A DNA stretch of 14,667 nucleotides from an uncultured Paenibacillaceae bacterium. Lineage in GTDB: Bacteria > Bacillota > Bacilli > Paenibacillales > CALAME01. Under the pieces are notes generated by a model. The model made no database searches, was not told the DNA's origin, and worked only from the letters and a program-made list of their open reading frames with translations. A program made the translations under genes and the position numbers. Below are positions 1 through 6,511 of this stretch, piece by piece (the first letter of the stretch is position 1; each line of letters begins with the position of its first letter). The DNA is taken from NCBI GenBank assembly GCA_937983035.1, contig CALKAN010000253.1, forward strand, positions 1 through 14,667. The letters are read 5' to 3'.

Positions 1-84
1 CGCGCCTTTCGTATGAAACATTCCCGTTGAACCGGTAATCCCTTGTGTGATGACTTTCGTATTTTTATTTACAAGAATACTCAT
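1..84 (-). CDS. sucD: Succinyl-CoA synthetase alpha subunit, N-terminal fragment (cut by window edge)
   Basis: Only the first 28 codons are present; the gene runs off the left edge. The product begins MSILVNKNTKVITQGITGST, the standard start of ADP/GDP-forming succinyl-CoA ligase alpha subunits, whose first domain is a CoA-binding Rossmann fold; the GITGSTGMFHTKGA stretch is its CoA-binding glycine-rich loop. The enzyme converts succinyl-CoA to succinate with nucleotide triphosphate formation in the cytoplasmic TCA cycle; the alpha subunit would carry the phospho-histidine, which lies outside the window. An AGGAGG site (97-102) sits 12 bases upstream of the ATG. It follows sucC by 59 bases on the same strand, so the two are almost certainly co-transcribed. 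Confidence 0.93.
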   Translation of the reverse strand, partial: MSILVNKNTKVITQGITGSTGMFHTKGA

Positions 85-143
85 CGTCTACGTAAACCTC
101 CTGTTTCAGCAATTGAATTTCCATGTGCTACGAACGAGCTTTA

Positions 144-1307
144 TTACGCTTTCACCAGATCAACGATCTTTTGAGCGCCGTCTGCCATCGAATCTGCTGG
201 AACAATGTTCAGACCGGATTTGGACAAGATGTCTTTTCCTTTTTCCACATTTGTCCCTTCTAAACGCACGACAAGCGGACGGTCAAGCTCTACTTGCTTT
301 GCCGCTTCAATAATGCCTTCTGCAATTACATCACAGCGCATAATGCCGCCAAAGATGTTTACAAAAATGCCTTTCACATTCTCGTCAGACAAAATGATCT
401 TGAATGCTTCCGTCACTTTCTCGGCCGTTGCGCCTCCGCCTACGTCCAAGAAGTTCGCTGGTTCTCCGCCGAAATGCTTAATGATGTCCATCGTTGCCAT
501 AGCCAAGCCGGCGCCGTTCACCATGCAACCGATATTTCCGTCCAAAGCAATGTAGCTGAGATCGAACTTAGACGCTTGAATTTCCTTTTCGTCCTCTTCG
601 TCAAAATCTCTCAGTTCATGCAATTCTTTTTGTCTGTACAGGGCGTTGGAGTCAAAATTCAATTTCGCATCCAATGCCATAACGTCTCCGTCTCCGGTGA
701 CCACGAGCGGATTGATTTCTGCAATGGAACAATCTTTATCGATAAATACGTTGTAAAGGCTCATCATAAATTTAACAGCCTTGTTCACGAGCTCATTCGG
801 AATATTGATGGAATAAGCCAATTTTCTAGCTTGGAACGGAAGCAAGCCGACTGCCGGATCGATCACTTCTTTGAAAATTTTCTCCGGTGTCTGAGCAGCC
901 ACTTCTTCGATTTCTGTTCCGCCTTCTTCAGACGCCATCATCACAACCCGGCCTGTATCACGATCAACGACGACTCCCAAGTAATATTCTTTCTTAATAT
1001 CGCAGCCTTCTTCAATCAATAAGCGCTTGACTTCTTTTCCTTCCGGACCCGTTTGATGAGTAACGAGCACTTTGCCAAGCAATTCGTCTGCATATGTACG
1101 AACTTCATCCAAATTCTTGGCAATCTTGACACCGCCTGCCTTGCCTCTTCCGCCCGCATGGATTTGAGCTTTTACAACGGTTACAGGTGAACCTAAAGAT
1201 TCAGCAGCTTTCACCGCTTCTTCCACAGTAAAAGCCACTTTCCCTCTCGGCACGGTGACTCCATATTGCCTGAAGATGTCCTTGGCCTGATATTCATGGA
1301 TGTTCAT
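144..1307 (-). CDS. sucC: Succinyl-CoA synthetase beta subunit
   Basis: 387 residues, the usual family length. It forms the nucleotide-binding half of succinyl-CoA synthetase (TCA cycle, substrate-level phosphorylation) with SucD. Visible: an N-terminal ATP-grasp domain starting MNIHEYQAKDIF, the glycine-rich GGRGKAGG loop at residues 52-59, the AEINP segment with N199 and the downstream D213 (the magnesium ligands of the E. coli protein fall at the same numbers), and a C-terminal ligase domain with GNIGCMVNGAGLAMATMD (about 258-275) and GGIMRCD (320-326). The ATG has an AGGAGG site (1315-1320) 7 bases upstream. sucD follows directly. The isolated promoter region upstream suggests transcription independent of the zinc-ribbon gene. 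Nothing is missing or odd. Confidence 0.98.
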   Translation of the reverse strand: MNIHEYQAKDIFRQYGVTVPRGKVAFTVEEAVKAAESLGSPVTVVKAQIHAGGRGKAGGVKIAKNLDEVRTYADELLGKVLVTHQTGPEGKEVKRLLIEEGCDIKKEYYLGVVVDRDTGRVVMMASEEGGTEIEEVAAQTPEKIFKEVIDPAVGLLPFQARKLAYSINIPNELVNKAVKFMMSLYNVFIDKDCSIAEINPLVVTGDGDVMALDAKLNFDSNALYRQKELHELRDFDEEDEKEIQASKFDLSYIALDGNIGCMVNGAGLAMATMDIIKHFGGEPANFLDVGGGATAEKVTEAFKIILSDENVKGIFVNIFGGIMRCDVIAEGIIEAAKQVELDRPLVVRLEGTNVEKGKDILSKSGLNIVPADSMADGAQKIVDLVKA

Positions 1308-1350
1308 CTAATATCCTCCTATCGCTTGAATCTTTTTTGCATAGCAATCC

Positions 1351-1377
1351 GCTCCGATATAATCTGGATGCCGGAGC
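1351..1377 (-). other. Leader hairpin in the sucC 5' untranslated region
   Basis: On the minus strand GCTCCG and CGGAGC (6 bp) enclose a 15-base loop, about 45 bases upstream of the sucC ATG and downstream of the proposed -10 box. No U-run follows, so it is not a terminator; it could be a stability or regulatory hairpin, or chance. Confidence 0.3.
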
Positions 1378-1408
1378 AAGATTTGCCTTTTTTAATTGTG
1401 CCTAACCC

Positions 1409-1414
1409 ATTGTA
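1409..1414 (-). promoter_or_regulatory. Candidate sucC promoter (extended -10)
   Basis: Minus-strand TACAAT preceded by TGG, i.e. a TGn extended -10 element. The position 17 bases upstream holds only a weak -35 match (AGGAAA). Transcription would start near 1402, giving a leader of about 95 bases before sucC. Supported by the terminator of the preceding gene at 1542-1575, which requires a new promoter here. Confidence 0.45.
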
Positions 1415-1541
1415 CCACTTTTCTTCGACAGTTTCCTCTTTTTTTGCCTATATTTTTTTGAAATTCCAGCGAAAAATAAAAAAATGTCCCGTTTTTTATT
1501 ATTTCTCAGGCAATGAACGCTGACTTTGCAAGCTGCGCAAA

Positions 1542-1575
1542 CAAGAAAATGAGCCTCGTTGTCAGTGACGAGGCT
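1542..1575 (-). terminator. Rho-independent terminator of the zinc-ribbon gene
   Basis: On the minus strand an 8-bp perfect stem AGCCTCGT / ACGAGGCT (1568-1575 with 1552-1559) has an 8-base loop and is followed by CATTTTCTTG, a short broken U-run. It starts 5 bases after the stop codon of the zinc-ribbon gene and separates it from sucC. Confidence 0.7.
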
Positions 1576-1580
1576 TGTGT

Positions 1581-1838
1581 TTACTTATAAACAGGTTCAG
1601 TTTGCGTTACGATGCGAGGTTCTCTTTCTGCTTGCTTGATGAATCTCATCTCATCCCCGGTAAATTGGCACACTCTGCAGCGAACTTGAACCAGTTCATC
1701 GAGCAAGCCTTCTTCACTCTGTTCCGTTATTTCCCCGCTGATCGCATCCTTCATCACATCTTGCGACACTTGGCGAATAAAACTGAATTTCACTCGATTC
1801 GAACGGCAATTCGGGCAAAAATAAGGAACATCTTGCAT
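1581..1838 (-). CDS. Small zinc-ribbon protein of unknown function
   Basis: I do not recognise this gene from a named family. The 85-residue product has two CxxC pairs, CPNC (residues 8-11) and CRVC (54-57), 42 residues apart, the layout of a zinc ribbon with an acidic helical insert between the knuckles (EITEQSEEGLLDEL, about 36-49). There is no signal peptide or membrane segment, so it is probably cytoplasmic. The frame can be extended to a GTG at 1845-1847, but that GTG lies inside the Shine-Dalgarno sequence AGAGGTG; the ATG at 1836-1838, about 6 bases further on, is the better start. It stands alone, divergent from comM and with its own terminator, between comM and sucC. Metal binding is inferred from the cysteines; a role in RNA/DNA contact or as a thiol switch would be speculation. 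Confidence 0.8.
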   Translation of the reverse strand: MQDVPYFCPNCRSNRVKFSFIRQVSQDVMKDAISGEITEQSEEGLLDELVQVRCRVCQFTGDEMRFIKQAEREPRIVTQTEPVYK

Positions 1839-2151
1839 ATTCGTCACCTCTTTTGTTCATTTCCATGTTAATATTTCCCGAAACCCCGGAATATATGAGC
1901 CGGCATTCACAAAATTCAGCTTGCATCGCTGCGCTGACATTCCTGTGATGAATCGCATGCTCTGTCTGGAATTTTCGCTCCATCCTGTTTTTACACTGGA
2001 ATCTTGTCAATTTTTTGGTATAATACTTGCAAAGAACAATTTCATATCGTTGCAAAGACATATGGAAGCACCGTTGTCTTCGCTTGATTTTACGTGTTCA
2101 TGTCTGAGTGAATGAACCATATTTCAACAGCGAGGAAAGGGTGTTTTTTTT
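1839..2151. other. Divergent intergenic region between the zinc-ribbon gene and comM
   Basis: 313 bases separate two divergent genes. The plus strand contains the comM promoter described separately. For the minus-strand gene I see only a TTGACA (2004-2009) without a good -10 box, so its promoter is not located. Open frames on both strands here lack Shine-Dalgarno sites and family-like sequence. No repeat or structured RNA was recognised. Confidence 0.6.
1996..2024 (+). promoter_or_regulatory. comM promoter with extended -10
   Basis: Plus-strand TATAAT at 2019-2024 preceded by TGG gives a consensus TGnTATAAT extended -10. The 17-base-spaced -35 (CTGGAA, 1996-2001) is weak, as is common with extended -10 promoters. 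The start point would be near 2031, leaving a leader of about 120 bases before comM. No ComK-type operator pair (AAAA-N5-TTTT) was recognised next to it. Confidence 0.6.
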
Positions 2152-3678
2152 ATGTTTGGCAAAATTCAAAGCGCATGCATTCAAGGAATCGAAGGACAGA
2201 CGATCGATGTCGAAGTCGATATCAGCAATGGCATTCCGCAGTTCCATATCGTCGGACTGCCGGATTCAGCCATCCGCGAGTCCGTGGAAAGGGTACGCGC
2301 TGCGATCAGAAACAGCGGGTTCGAATTTCCGTTGCAAAGAATTACGATCAATCTGGCGCCGGCAGACGTGAGGAAAGAAGGGGCTGCTTTTGATTTGGCC
2401 ATTGCTGCGGGCATTTTGCACACCAGCGGCCAGCTTGCATTCGACGAGCCGGATCGCTGCTTGTTTATCGGCGAACTTGCTCTGGACGGCACGGTCCGCG
2501 GCATACCAGGCGTGCTTGCATTGATAGATCACGCAAAAAACAGCGGATTCAAGACCGTGTATCTTTCCAAAGAAAATGCCGATGAGGCCTCCATCATAAC
2601 AGGCATTAAGCTGAAGCCAATTGAACACTTAGCACAATTCAAACATAATATTAATGATATTAATGATTTATCTGTTAAAACAAATCAACATGCCGATGAT
2701 TCTCCTTCACTAAATGCGGAAGATTTCGCAGACGTAAAAGGGCATGAACATGCAAAAAGAGCTTTAATGATCGCCGCAGCGGGCATGCACAACATTTTAT
2801 TCATCGGCCCTCCCGGTTCCGGCAAAACGATGCTGATGCGCCGTCTTCCCGGCATTTTGCCGGAAATGACTGAAAATGAGGCGATGGAAGTAACGAAGAT
2901 TTACAGCATAACAGGCCGAATGAAACATGTTTCCAGCTTAATGCGTCATAGACCATTCCGTTCTCCGCACCATACGATTTCTGCAGCCGGACTCATCGGC
3001 GGCGGACGCATTCCGAAGCCGGGCGAAGTCAGCTTGGCTCACCGAGGCGTTCTTTTTTTAGATGAGCTGCCTGAATTTCCCCGCGCTGCATTGGAAGCAT
3101 TGCGGCAGCCGTTGGAAGACAAAAAAGTAACCATTGCTAGAACGAGCGCTGTTTATGCTTATCCGAGCGACTTTATTTTAGCTGCATCCATGAATCCATG
3201 CCCGTGCGGCTACTGGGGAGCAGAATCAGAAGCTCATGATTGCCGATGCACCCCGCTGCAAATCGCAAGTTATCGTTCCAAAATATCCGGCCCGCTTGCG
3301 GATCGCATCGACTTGCAAGTAGAAATCCCGGCTGTCGATTATTTAACAGCTTCGCAATCTGCGCCAGGCATGTCAACTGCACAAATGAGAGAAAAAGTAG
3401 AACATGCTCATCGCATTCAGCTGCAAAGAAAAACGTTCAACAGCAATTTGAAAGGGAGAATGCTGGGGGAATACTGCCGGCTTCCCGATGATGCGCAATC
3501 ACTAATGCGGGAGGCGTTTGCTGCATTGGGACTGAGCATGCGCGCTTACGATCGGTTGCTGCGCATCGCAAGAACGATCGCGGATTTGGAAATGTCCGAG
3601 CATATTCAAAAAAGCCATGTCGCTGAAGCGCTGCAATATCGCTGCTTGGACCGAAAATATCATCAAGCGATCCGTTGA
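2152..3678 (+). CDS. comM: ComM/YifB-family Mg-chelatase-like AAA+ ATPase
   Basis: 508 residues, full length for the family. Domains in order: an N-terminal Lon-protease-like fold (about 1-165, containing HIVGLPDSAIRESVERVRAA), a short AT-rich linker (165-190), an AAA+ core with Walker A GPPGSGKT (219-226) and Walker B LFLDELPEF (301-309), the family cysteine cluster CPCG (350-353) and CRC (364-366), and a C-terminal helical Mg-chelatase-like domain. In Vibrio cholerae ComM is a hexameric helicase that promotes branch migration during integration of transforming DNA; the same role here is inferred from family. The start follows AAAGGGTG by 8 T residues. It is the only plus-strand gene, has its own promoter and converges on yraN with a 29-base gap. 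B. subtilis 168 has, as far as I recall, no copy at this locus. Confidence 0.95.
   Translation: MFGKIQSACIQGIEGQTIDVEVDISNGIPQFHIVGLPDSAIRESVERVRAAIRNSGFEFPLQRITINLAPADVRKEGAAFDLAIAAGILHTSGQLAFDEPDRCLFIGELALDGTVRGIPGVLALIDHAKNSGFKTVYLSKENADEASIITGIKLKPIEHLAQFKHNINDINDLSVKTNQHADDSPSLNAEDFADVKGHEHAKRALMIAAAGMHNILFIGPPGSGKTMLMRRLPGILPEMTENEAMEVTKIYSITGRMKHVSSLMRHRPFRSPHHTISAAGLIGGGRIPKPGEVSLAHRGVLFLDELPEFPRAALEALRQPLEDKKVTIARTSAVYAYPSDFILAASMNPCPCGYWGAESEAHDCRCTPLQIASYRSKISGPLADRIDLQVEIPAVDYLTASQSAPGMSTAQMREKVEHAHRIQLQRKTFNSNLKGRMLGEYCRLPDDAQSLMREAFAALGLSMRAYDRLLRIARTIADLEMSEHIQKSHVAEALQYRCLDRKYHQAIR
2650..2667 (+). repeat. In-frame 9-bp tandem duplication in the comM linker
   Basis: ATTAATGAT occurs twice back to back (2650-2658, 2659-2667), in frame, encoding Ile-Asn-Asp twice at residues 167-172. 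It lies in the poorly conserved, AT-rich linker between the Lon-like and AAA+ domains. Confidence 0.8.
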
Positions 3679-3707
3679 TGGACACACCTGGAAACGATCG
3701 CAATCAT

Positions 3708-4067
3708 TTAAAAAGCTGCTGGCAAGTGTTGAATGTCCCATGTTCCATCTTCCATCAGCTGGATGGAGATAAGATCGAATCGAAGCGGCGCATCCGCAAT
3801 GCGATGCTGATAAAGATAAATGCTCGCTGTTTGCCGCACTTGGCGCTGTTTGCGGGGAGTGACCGATTCTTGCGGCGTTCCGAAACTCTTGGATGCTCTC
3901 GTTCTCACTTCAACGAAGACGATTTGCTCTTGTTTGCGCGCGATGATGTCAATTTCCCCGCTGCGGCATCGCCAATTTCGCTCGATGATCAAGTAGCCGT
4001 GTTCTTGCAAATATTTGGCCGCCGCTTCTTCTCCCAGCTTTCCTAACCGTTGTCTTGAAACCGACAT
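3708..4067 (-). CDS. yraN: YraN-family (UPF0102) nuclease-fold protein
   Basis: 119 residues. The pattern LGKLGEEAAAKYLQEHGYLIIERNWR, then GEIDIIARK and IVFVEVRTR, is the signature of the YraN/UPF0102 family, which has a Holliday-junction-resolvase/restriction-endonuclease-like fold; the GEIDI acid and the EV-R segment correspond to the PD-(D/E)xK core (E-x-D ... E-x-R). The biochemical role is not well established. A TTG at 4071-4073 could extend it by two residues, but AAGAAGG placed 6 bases before the ATG at 4065-4067 favours the ATG. It follows fhlB by 2 bases and so is translationally linked to the ylqG-fhlB operon. It converges on comM; in many bacteria yraN, comM, rnhB and dprA are neighbours, which suggests DNA processing, but this is contextual. 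Confidence 0.92.
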   Translation of the reverse strand: MSVSRQRLGKLGEEAAAKYLQEHGYLIIERNWRCRSGEIDIIARKQEQIVFVEVRTRASKSFGTPQESVTPRKQRQVRQTASIYLYQHRIADAPLRFDLISIQLMEDGTWDIQHLPAAF

Positions 4068-4069
4068 GT

Positions 4070-4366
4070 TCAACCTTCTTTCTCCGCTGCTGCGAGTCGG
4101 TCTGCACGATAAACGGCACTGAGAATTTCAGCGGCTATTCCATACAGCTCTGCCGGAATTTGCTGCTGCAAGTCAAGTTTGGCAAGCACTTCCACAAGCG
4201 AACGATCTTCTTGAATCGGCACTTGATGCTCTTTGGCAATTTGAATGATCTTTTCGGCAACTTTGCCGATGCCTTTCGCTGATACAACGGGCGCCTCCAT
4301 TTCGCCTGAACGATACGTCAAAGCAACAGCCTTTTGTCTTGAATGAGTTTCACTTTTTTTCATCAT
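4070..4366 (-). CDS. fhlB: FlhB-like C-terminal cytoplasmic domain protein (YlqH/FhlB type)
   Basis: 98 residues matching only the cytoplasmic C-terminal domain of the flagellar export protein FlhB. AVALTYRSGEMEAPVVSAKG (residues 13-32), then IAKEHQVPIQEDRSLVEVLAKLDLQQQIPAELYGIAAEIL, follow FlhB closely; the four-helix membrane domain is absent. The autocleavage site NPTH that precedes AVAL in FlhB is replaced (HSRQK at 8-12), so the chain starts about where mature FlhB-CC begins. The family is found in Bacillales as YlqH next to ylqG. A role in substrate switching of the flagellar export gate is plausible but unproven here. The first ATG (4364-4366) overlaps the ylqG stop as ATGA; a second ATG follows immediately. 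AAGGAG (4380-4385) lies 13 bases upstream of the first. Confidence 0.9.
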   Translation of the reverse strand: MMKKSETHSRQKAVALTYRSGEMEAPVVSAKGIGKVAEKIIQIAKEHQVPIQEDRSLVEVLAKLDLQQQIPAELYGIAAEILSAVYRADRLAAAEKEG

Positions 4367-5685
4367 ATGCGAATATCTACTCCTTCATAAAAGGCAAGTT
4401 CATGTTTCAAACGGCCTGCTGCTTTTTCATCTCCATTGTTTTCAAAAGAATACGGCCGAATTTGAAATGCTGCAACCGCATAACCTAGTGTTTCTAAAGC
4501 CGGCTTCAATTCACGATGCATATTCTCCAGCACATGTTTTGCTTGAGCGTGATCATTTCGAACGGTGATCATCACATTTTTTTGCACGACTTGCGCGTCG
4601 ATCAGCACAGGCCCCAATCTGGCCATCGTCAGATCGAACAACATTCTGCAATTGTCCGGATCGAGCGTTTGCCCGTTTCGCTTTACTTGCGATTGAATTT
4701 GAATCGAAGCCGTTTGCTTCCCTTTTTCATTAAAAAACGGCACAACCATGGTGACTGCTTGAAAAACATCGCTTGACGCCTCCGCACTCATCAGCAGCTG
4801 CTGGCCGGTGATGTGCTGCATGAGTTGACGGGCCGTTGTTTTTATGTCATGCGGCATGACGTCAGCTGCCATGATGCGAAGCAACAGCGGCTTCATGCTG
4901 CTTTCAGCCGCATCTGCCGACTGCCCGCCTCGCATCAGCTTATTCTCATAATTTAAGCCGATGATCTGAAACAAACGCAGCAGCCAGTTTGAATTTGCTG
5001 ACGCAGGCTGTGATGATAATGCGGATGATTCGGACAACAACTGCTGCAAGGCAGCCATTGCGCGAATGTTGTCAGCATCGCCTTTTCGTTGATGAATGAA
5101 TGTTTCCAATTGCCTCAGCAATGTGTCCGTCAATTCCTCAAACGATTTGCCGTATTGCAGTTGGTAAAGCGGCTCAATAAATGCGCGTGTCAACGGATAA
5201 TTTTGTTCATGCGCCGTCAAACCGCTGCGGATCCAATTGGATACATTGACTGTATAGTCATCTGGTTTCGCCTCTAAAATAGGCAGCAAAGCACGCAAAG
5301 TTTTAGGATCCGGCACGCCGCCTGCTTCATGCACCCGCACAACAAGTTCTCGAAACGGCAACCGCATAGGCAAGCCGGCTTGCTCCAAGAGATGCTTAAT
5401 CGAATCATTGGTCATGGCCAATCGTGATTGCTGCAGCGGTTTCAGCCGGATTAGATCTCCTGAGGTGCCGGGCTGCACTTGCAAATAAGCCTTTTGACCT
5501 GCTTGCAGCGGAATTTCCAAACGCGCGCGAAGTTTCATCCCGTTTATTCTAATGACAGCATGCCGATCATCCAGCAATTGCAGCACTTCCCCTTGCAAAA
5601 CCTGTCCCGGCCTCCATGTCTGAACATTACCTTTCGTCAAAGATGCTTCATTCGTCCATCGCTGCAATATTTGCAATAAGTTCAT
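4363..5685 (-). CDS. ylqG: YlqG-like protein with FliK-type (Flg_hook) C-terminal domain
   Basis: 440 residues. The N-terminal 80 residues contain a compact beta-rich segment (GQVLQGEVLQLLDDRHAVIRI ending near QKAYLQV), the middle is helical, and residues about 345-420 (PVLIDAQVVQKNVMITVRND ... ELKPALETLGYAVAAFQI) resemble the FliK hook-length-control C-terminal domain: paired beta strands followed by a helix of the form L..L.xaLexlGy. No signal peptide or membrane segment is seen. FliK measures the flagellar hook and flips FlhB specificity, so pairing with the FlhB-like gene overlapping its stop is telling. Start: the frame extends to an ATG at 5692-5694, but AAGGA (5695-5699) abuts it and sits 9 bases from the ATG at 5683-5685, which I chose. 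Function remains inferred. Confidence 0.85.
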   Translation of the reverse strand: MNLLQILQRWTNEASLTKGNVQTWRPGQVLQGEVLQLLDDRHAVIRINGMKLRARLEIPLQAGQKAYLQVQPGTSGDLIRLKPLQQSRLAMTNDSIKHLLEQAGLPMRLPFRELVVRVHEAGGVPDPKTLRALLPILEAKPDDYTVNVSNWIRSGLTAHEQNYPLTRAFIEPLYQLQYGKSFEELTDTLLRQLETFIHQRKGDADNIRAMAALQQLLSESSALSSQPASANSNWLLRLFQIIGLNYENKLMRGGQSADAAESSMKPLLLRIMAADVMPHDIKTTARQLMQHITGQQLLMSAEASSDVFQAVTMVVPFFNEKGKQTASIQIQSQVKRNGQTLDPDNCRMLFDLTMARLGPVLIDAQVVQKNVMITVRNDHAQAKHVLENMHRELKPALETLGYAVAAFQIRPYSFENNGDEKAAGRLKHELAFYEGVDIRI

Positions 5686-5770
5686 CCATATCATTCCTTG
5701 TAAATCACATTCATTTTCGATGCTTTGCTAATTGATGAGATCCGTCGCCATTTTGATGATTTACATGTAT

Positions 5771-5798
5771 ATATCGGCATCTTTTCATGATTAAATTA
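5771..5798 (-). promoter_or_regulatory. Sigma-D-like promoter upstream of ylqG
   Basis: Minus-strand GCCGATAT (5771-5778) is an exact copy of the B. subtilis sigma-D (flagellar/motility sigma factor) -10 consensus. A near-match to the TAAA -35 box (TAAT, 5795-5798) lies 16 bases upstream, within the accepted spacing. Transcription would start near 5763, leaving a leader of about 75 bases. The site lies between the rnhB terminator and the FliK-like gene. The octamer also occurs by chance inside ftsY and smc, so position, not mere presence, is the argument. Confidence 0.55.
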
Positions 5799-5837
5799 TG
5801 GAACTGTATGTTCTGTTTAGCATTTTCATGGGGTAAA

Positions 5838-5870
5838 TCCAACAAACAAGCTCAGCTTAAGCTGAGCTTG
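5838..5870 (-). terminator. Palindromic rho-independent terminator after rnhB
   Basis: A perfect 24-bp palindrome at 5847-5870 (10-bp arms CAAGCTCAGC / GCTGAGCTTG around TTAA) lies 32 bases after the rnhB stop. On the minus strand it is followed by TTTGTTGG, a short U-rich tail; on the plus strand no T-run follows, so it acts for rnhB. Confidence 0.75.
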
Positions 5871-5902
5871 AATAAGAACTTTATGATATAAGAACGCCGT
5901 TA

Positions 5903-6511
5903 TTAAAACAATTCTTGCTGCACATGCAGCAAATTGGTTAAGAAAGATCGTCGGTGCATCGGCGAAGGGCCGAATTGAAGAATGTTCTCACGATGAAGCT
6001 TCGTTGCATAACCTTTATGTACAGCAATGCCATATTCGGGATACATCGCATCCCATTCTTTGCAGAGCCTGTCACGCGTCACTTTTGCCACGATGGATGC
6101 TGCAGCGACCGATTGGCTGCGCTGATCTCCTTTAATAATGGAAAGCTGCGGAATTGGAACATCTACTTTCTCTGCGTCAACCAGCAAATATTCCGGAGTG
6201 ACGGGCAACTGCTCAACGGCCAGCTTCATCGCCAGCCGAGCGGCTTGCTTGATATTGATGCGATCGATCGTTTCACTGTCTGCGCGGCCGATCCCCACCG
6301 CGATGGAACTTGACATGATTTGATCATAAATTTCCTCTCGTTTCGCAGCGGACAACTTCTTTGAATCGTTAATCTCCTCAATAACCGTCCCTTTAGGCAA
6401 TATGACCGCTGCTGCTACAACGTCCCCAAACAAGCAGCCGCGGCCGGCTTCATCGATGCCTGCAATGAAACCGCAGCCCCTCTCCCATAAATCTTTTTCA
6501 TATTCCAGCAA
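5903..6511 (-). CDS. rnhB: Ribonuclease HII
   Basis: 202 residues from the TTG start chosen here. RNase HII removes ribonucleotides misincorporated in DNA and RNA of RNA-DNA hybrids. Visible: IDEAGRG with acidic pair, LLVDA, KGDQRSQSVAAASIVAKVTRDR and the C-terminal HKGYATKLH ... GPSPMHRRSF; counted from the longer computed frame (ATG at 6575-6577) the four metal acids are D42, E43, D134 and D151 (subtract 22 for the TTG start). The loop after GRG reads CLFGD instead of the common PLAGP. AGGAGG at 6521-6526 is 9 bases before the TTG at 6509-6511; the upstream ATG has no such site and its extra residues (KCKCCQEM...) look non-coding. It is last in the lepB-rbgA-rnhB unit, before a terminator. 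Confidence 0.93.
   Translation of the reverse strand: MLEYEKDLWERGCGFIAGIDEAGRGCLFGDVVAAAVILPKGTVIEEINDSKKLSAAKREEIYDQIMSSSIAVGIGRADSETIDRINIKQAARLAMKLAVEQLPVTPEYLLVDAEKVDVPIPQLSIIKGDQRSQSVAAASIVAKVTRDRLCKEWDAMYPEYGIAVHKGYATKLHRENILQFGPSPMHRRSFLTNLLHVQQELF

Noticed and set aside
294..1022. 242-codon plus-strand open frame antisense to sucC
   Set aside because: It lies wholly opposite the conserved sucC gene, has no Shine-Dalgarno site and its translation is rich in F, H and C without family-like motifs; a codon-bias shadow.
1714..2061. 115-codon minus-strand frame overlapping the zinc-ribbon gene and the divergent spacer
   Set aside because: It is out of frame with the CxxC protein that has a proper ribosome site and terminator; no start signal and no recognisable motif.
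2112..2393. 93-codon plus-strand frame starting in the comM leader
   Set aside because: No ribosome site; it runs out of frame into the conserved comM start region.
5847..5870. 24-bp perfect palindrome as an operator or recombination site
   Set aside because: Its place 32 bases after rnhB and the T-rich tail on the minus strand fit a terminator better; no second copy in the window.
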